Of a stretch of DNA of 5,159 bases, positions 4,437 through 5,159 are shown in pieces. Source of the stretch: Candidatus Omnitrophota bacterium (GTDB lineage: Bacteria > Omnitrophota > Gorgyraeia > S143-82). The translations under genes were made by a program, and so were the position numbers. The stretch lies in the NCBI GenBank assembly GCA_027065215.1, contig JAMOOT010000381.1, positions 1 to 5,159 on the forward strand. Reading direction: 5' to 3'. The notes beneath the pieces were generated by a model. That model was not told the origin of the DNA. It searched no databases and was given only the letters and a program-made list of their open reading frames with translations. Position 1 is the stretch's first letter. Every line of letters begins with the position of its first letter.

Positions 4437-5159
4437 TTATCCCTTTATCACTCCCAATGGCCGCATTCGGGCTACTCTAAGGGTTATTCCCGAACTATGC
4501 ATCACCTCTACCACCTTATCCACGTCTTTATATACCTCAGGGGCCTCTTCCACCAAGGTGCGCTTGCCGTGAGCAAAAACCATAATTCCCTTATTTTTCA
4601 ACTGATCAAGCAATCGATTATAATTTATCTCTTTCAATGCCCTACTACGCGACTTTACCCTCCCTGCCCCATGACAGGACGAACCAAAGGTCTCTTTCAT
4701 TGCTCGTTCAGTTCCCACCAAAAGATAAGAACATCTACCCATATCTCCTGGAATAATTACTGGCTGGCCTACTTCCTTATACGCACTGGGCAATTCTTCT
4801 CTCTTCGGCCCAAATGCTCGAGTAGCACCCTTGCGATGAACACAAAGTTTTTGGAACTTCTCATTTACTCTATGCCTTTCAAGTTTTGCTATATTATGGG
4901 CAACATCATATACCAAATCCATACCCAATTCCTTAGGAGACACCTTGAGAACTTTTTGAAAGGACTCCCGTATAAGATGGCTCATCATCTGACGATTGGC
5001 CCATGCATAATTGGCAGCACAACACATTGCCTCCCAATATGCCTGCCCCTCCTTAGAATAAAATGGTGTACAAGCAAGCTGCCTATCGGGCACATCTATA
5101 CCATATTTGCCCATTGCAGCAAGCATCACTTTTACATAATCCGAACATACCTGATGCCC
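4437..5159 (-). CDS. rtcB: RNA-splicing ligase RtcB, C-terminal part (5' end outside window)
   Basis: RtcB joins RNA 2',3'-cyclic phosphate (or 3'-phosphate) ends to 5'-OH ends, using GTP and manganese, in RNA repair and, in some organisms, tRNA splicing. The frame is open to the window edge (240 visible residues), so the GTG at 5127-5129 is not the real start; the earlier visible residues GHQVCSDYVK also fit RtcB. Visible signatures are GHQVC (a metal-binding His in the family), ANYAWANRQ, YDVAHNIAK (His88 of the visible part, a metal ligand), VHRKGATRAF, SCHGAGR (His163, matching the His that carries GMP) and RTLVEEAPEVYKDVD. The protein ends GVIKG, where the Lys corresponds to the guanine-contacting Lys at the C-terminus of well-studied RtcB. 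The C-terminal half therefore looks fully functional. No archease gene is visible. It is read toward the two tRNA genes, with no clear terminator between. Confidence 0.96.
   Translation of the reverse strand, partial: GHQVCSDYVKVMLAAMGKYGIDVPDRQLACTPFYSKEGQAYWEAMCCAANYAWANRQMMSHLIRESFQKVLKVSPKELGMDLVYDVAHNIAKLERHRVNEKFQKLCVHRKGATRAFGPKREELPSAYKEVGQPVIIPGDMGRCSYLLVGTERAMKETFGSSCHGAGRVKSRSRALKEINYNRLLDQLKNKGIMVFAHGKRTLVEEAPEVYKDVDKVVEVMHSSGITLRVARMRPLGVIKG

Noticed and set aside
1..5159. CRISPR array, insertion sequence, prophage or attachment site
   Set aside because: I saw no spaced direct repeats, transposase or integrase frame, or target-site duplications; the tRNA 3' ends are not repeated elsewhere in the window.

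Overview
The window is bacterial. It has sigma70-type -35/-10 promoters, strong Shine-Dalgarno sites, a histidine kinase with a GGDEF-like response regulator, and tRNA genes with no encoded CCA. By eye it is AT-rich. The phylum cannot be fixed from the sequence. The gene set would suit many anaerobic or deep-branching bacteria and nothing in it is diagnostic.

Left part (1-1021, minus strand). A tight four-gene operon reads right to left: a small DUF2892 membrane protein (685-867), an ArsR-type repressor (378-683), an FmdB-type zinc ribbon protein (146-373) and the first 42 codons of a thioredoxin with an intact WCGPC site (1-127, cut by the window edge). Gaps are 1, 4 and 18 bases. A good promoter lies at 994-1021, with a perfect inverted repeat between its -35 and -10 boxes, as expected of an autoregulating ArsR protein. 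The set looks like a thiol, sulfur or metal stress module. The inducer is unknown.

Middle part (1022-4190, plus strand). A divergent operon starts from a probable extended -10 promoter. It holds an unrecognised 248-residue cytoplasmic protein, a histidine kinase (one N-terminal membrane helix, GAF-like region, HisKA, HATPase) and a response regulator (receiver plus a variant GGDDF domain with a long C-terminal extension). Start and stop codons are one base apart or overlap, so the three are probably made together. The unknown protein is the best candidate for something new here.

Right part (4196-5159, minus strand). The 3' three-fifths or so of rtcB (RNA ligase) is followed by its own intergenic promoter and by tRNA-Val(GAC) and tRNA-Leu(GAG). 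The response regulator gene converges on the tRNA pair with only 5 bases between them. The likely tRNA terminator hairpin sits inside the last codons of the response regulator gene.
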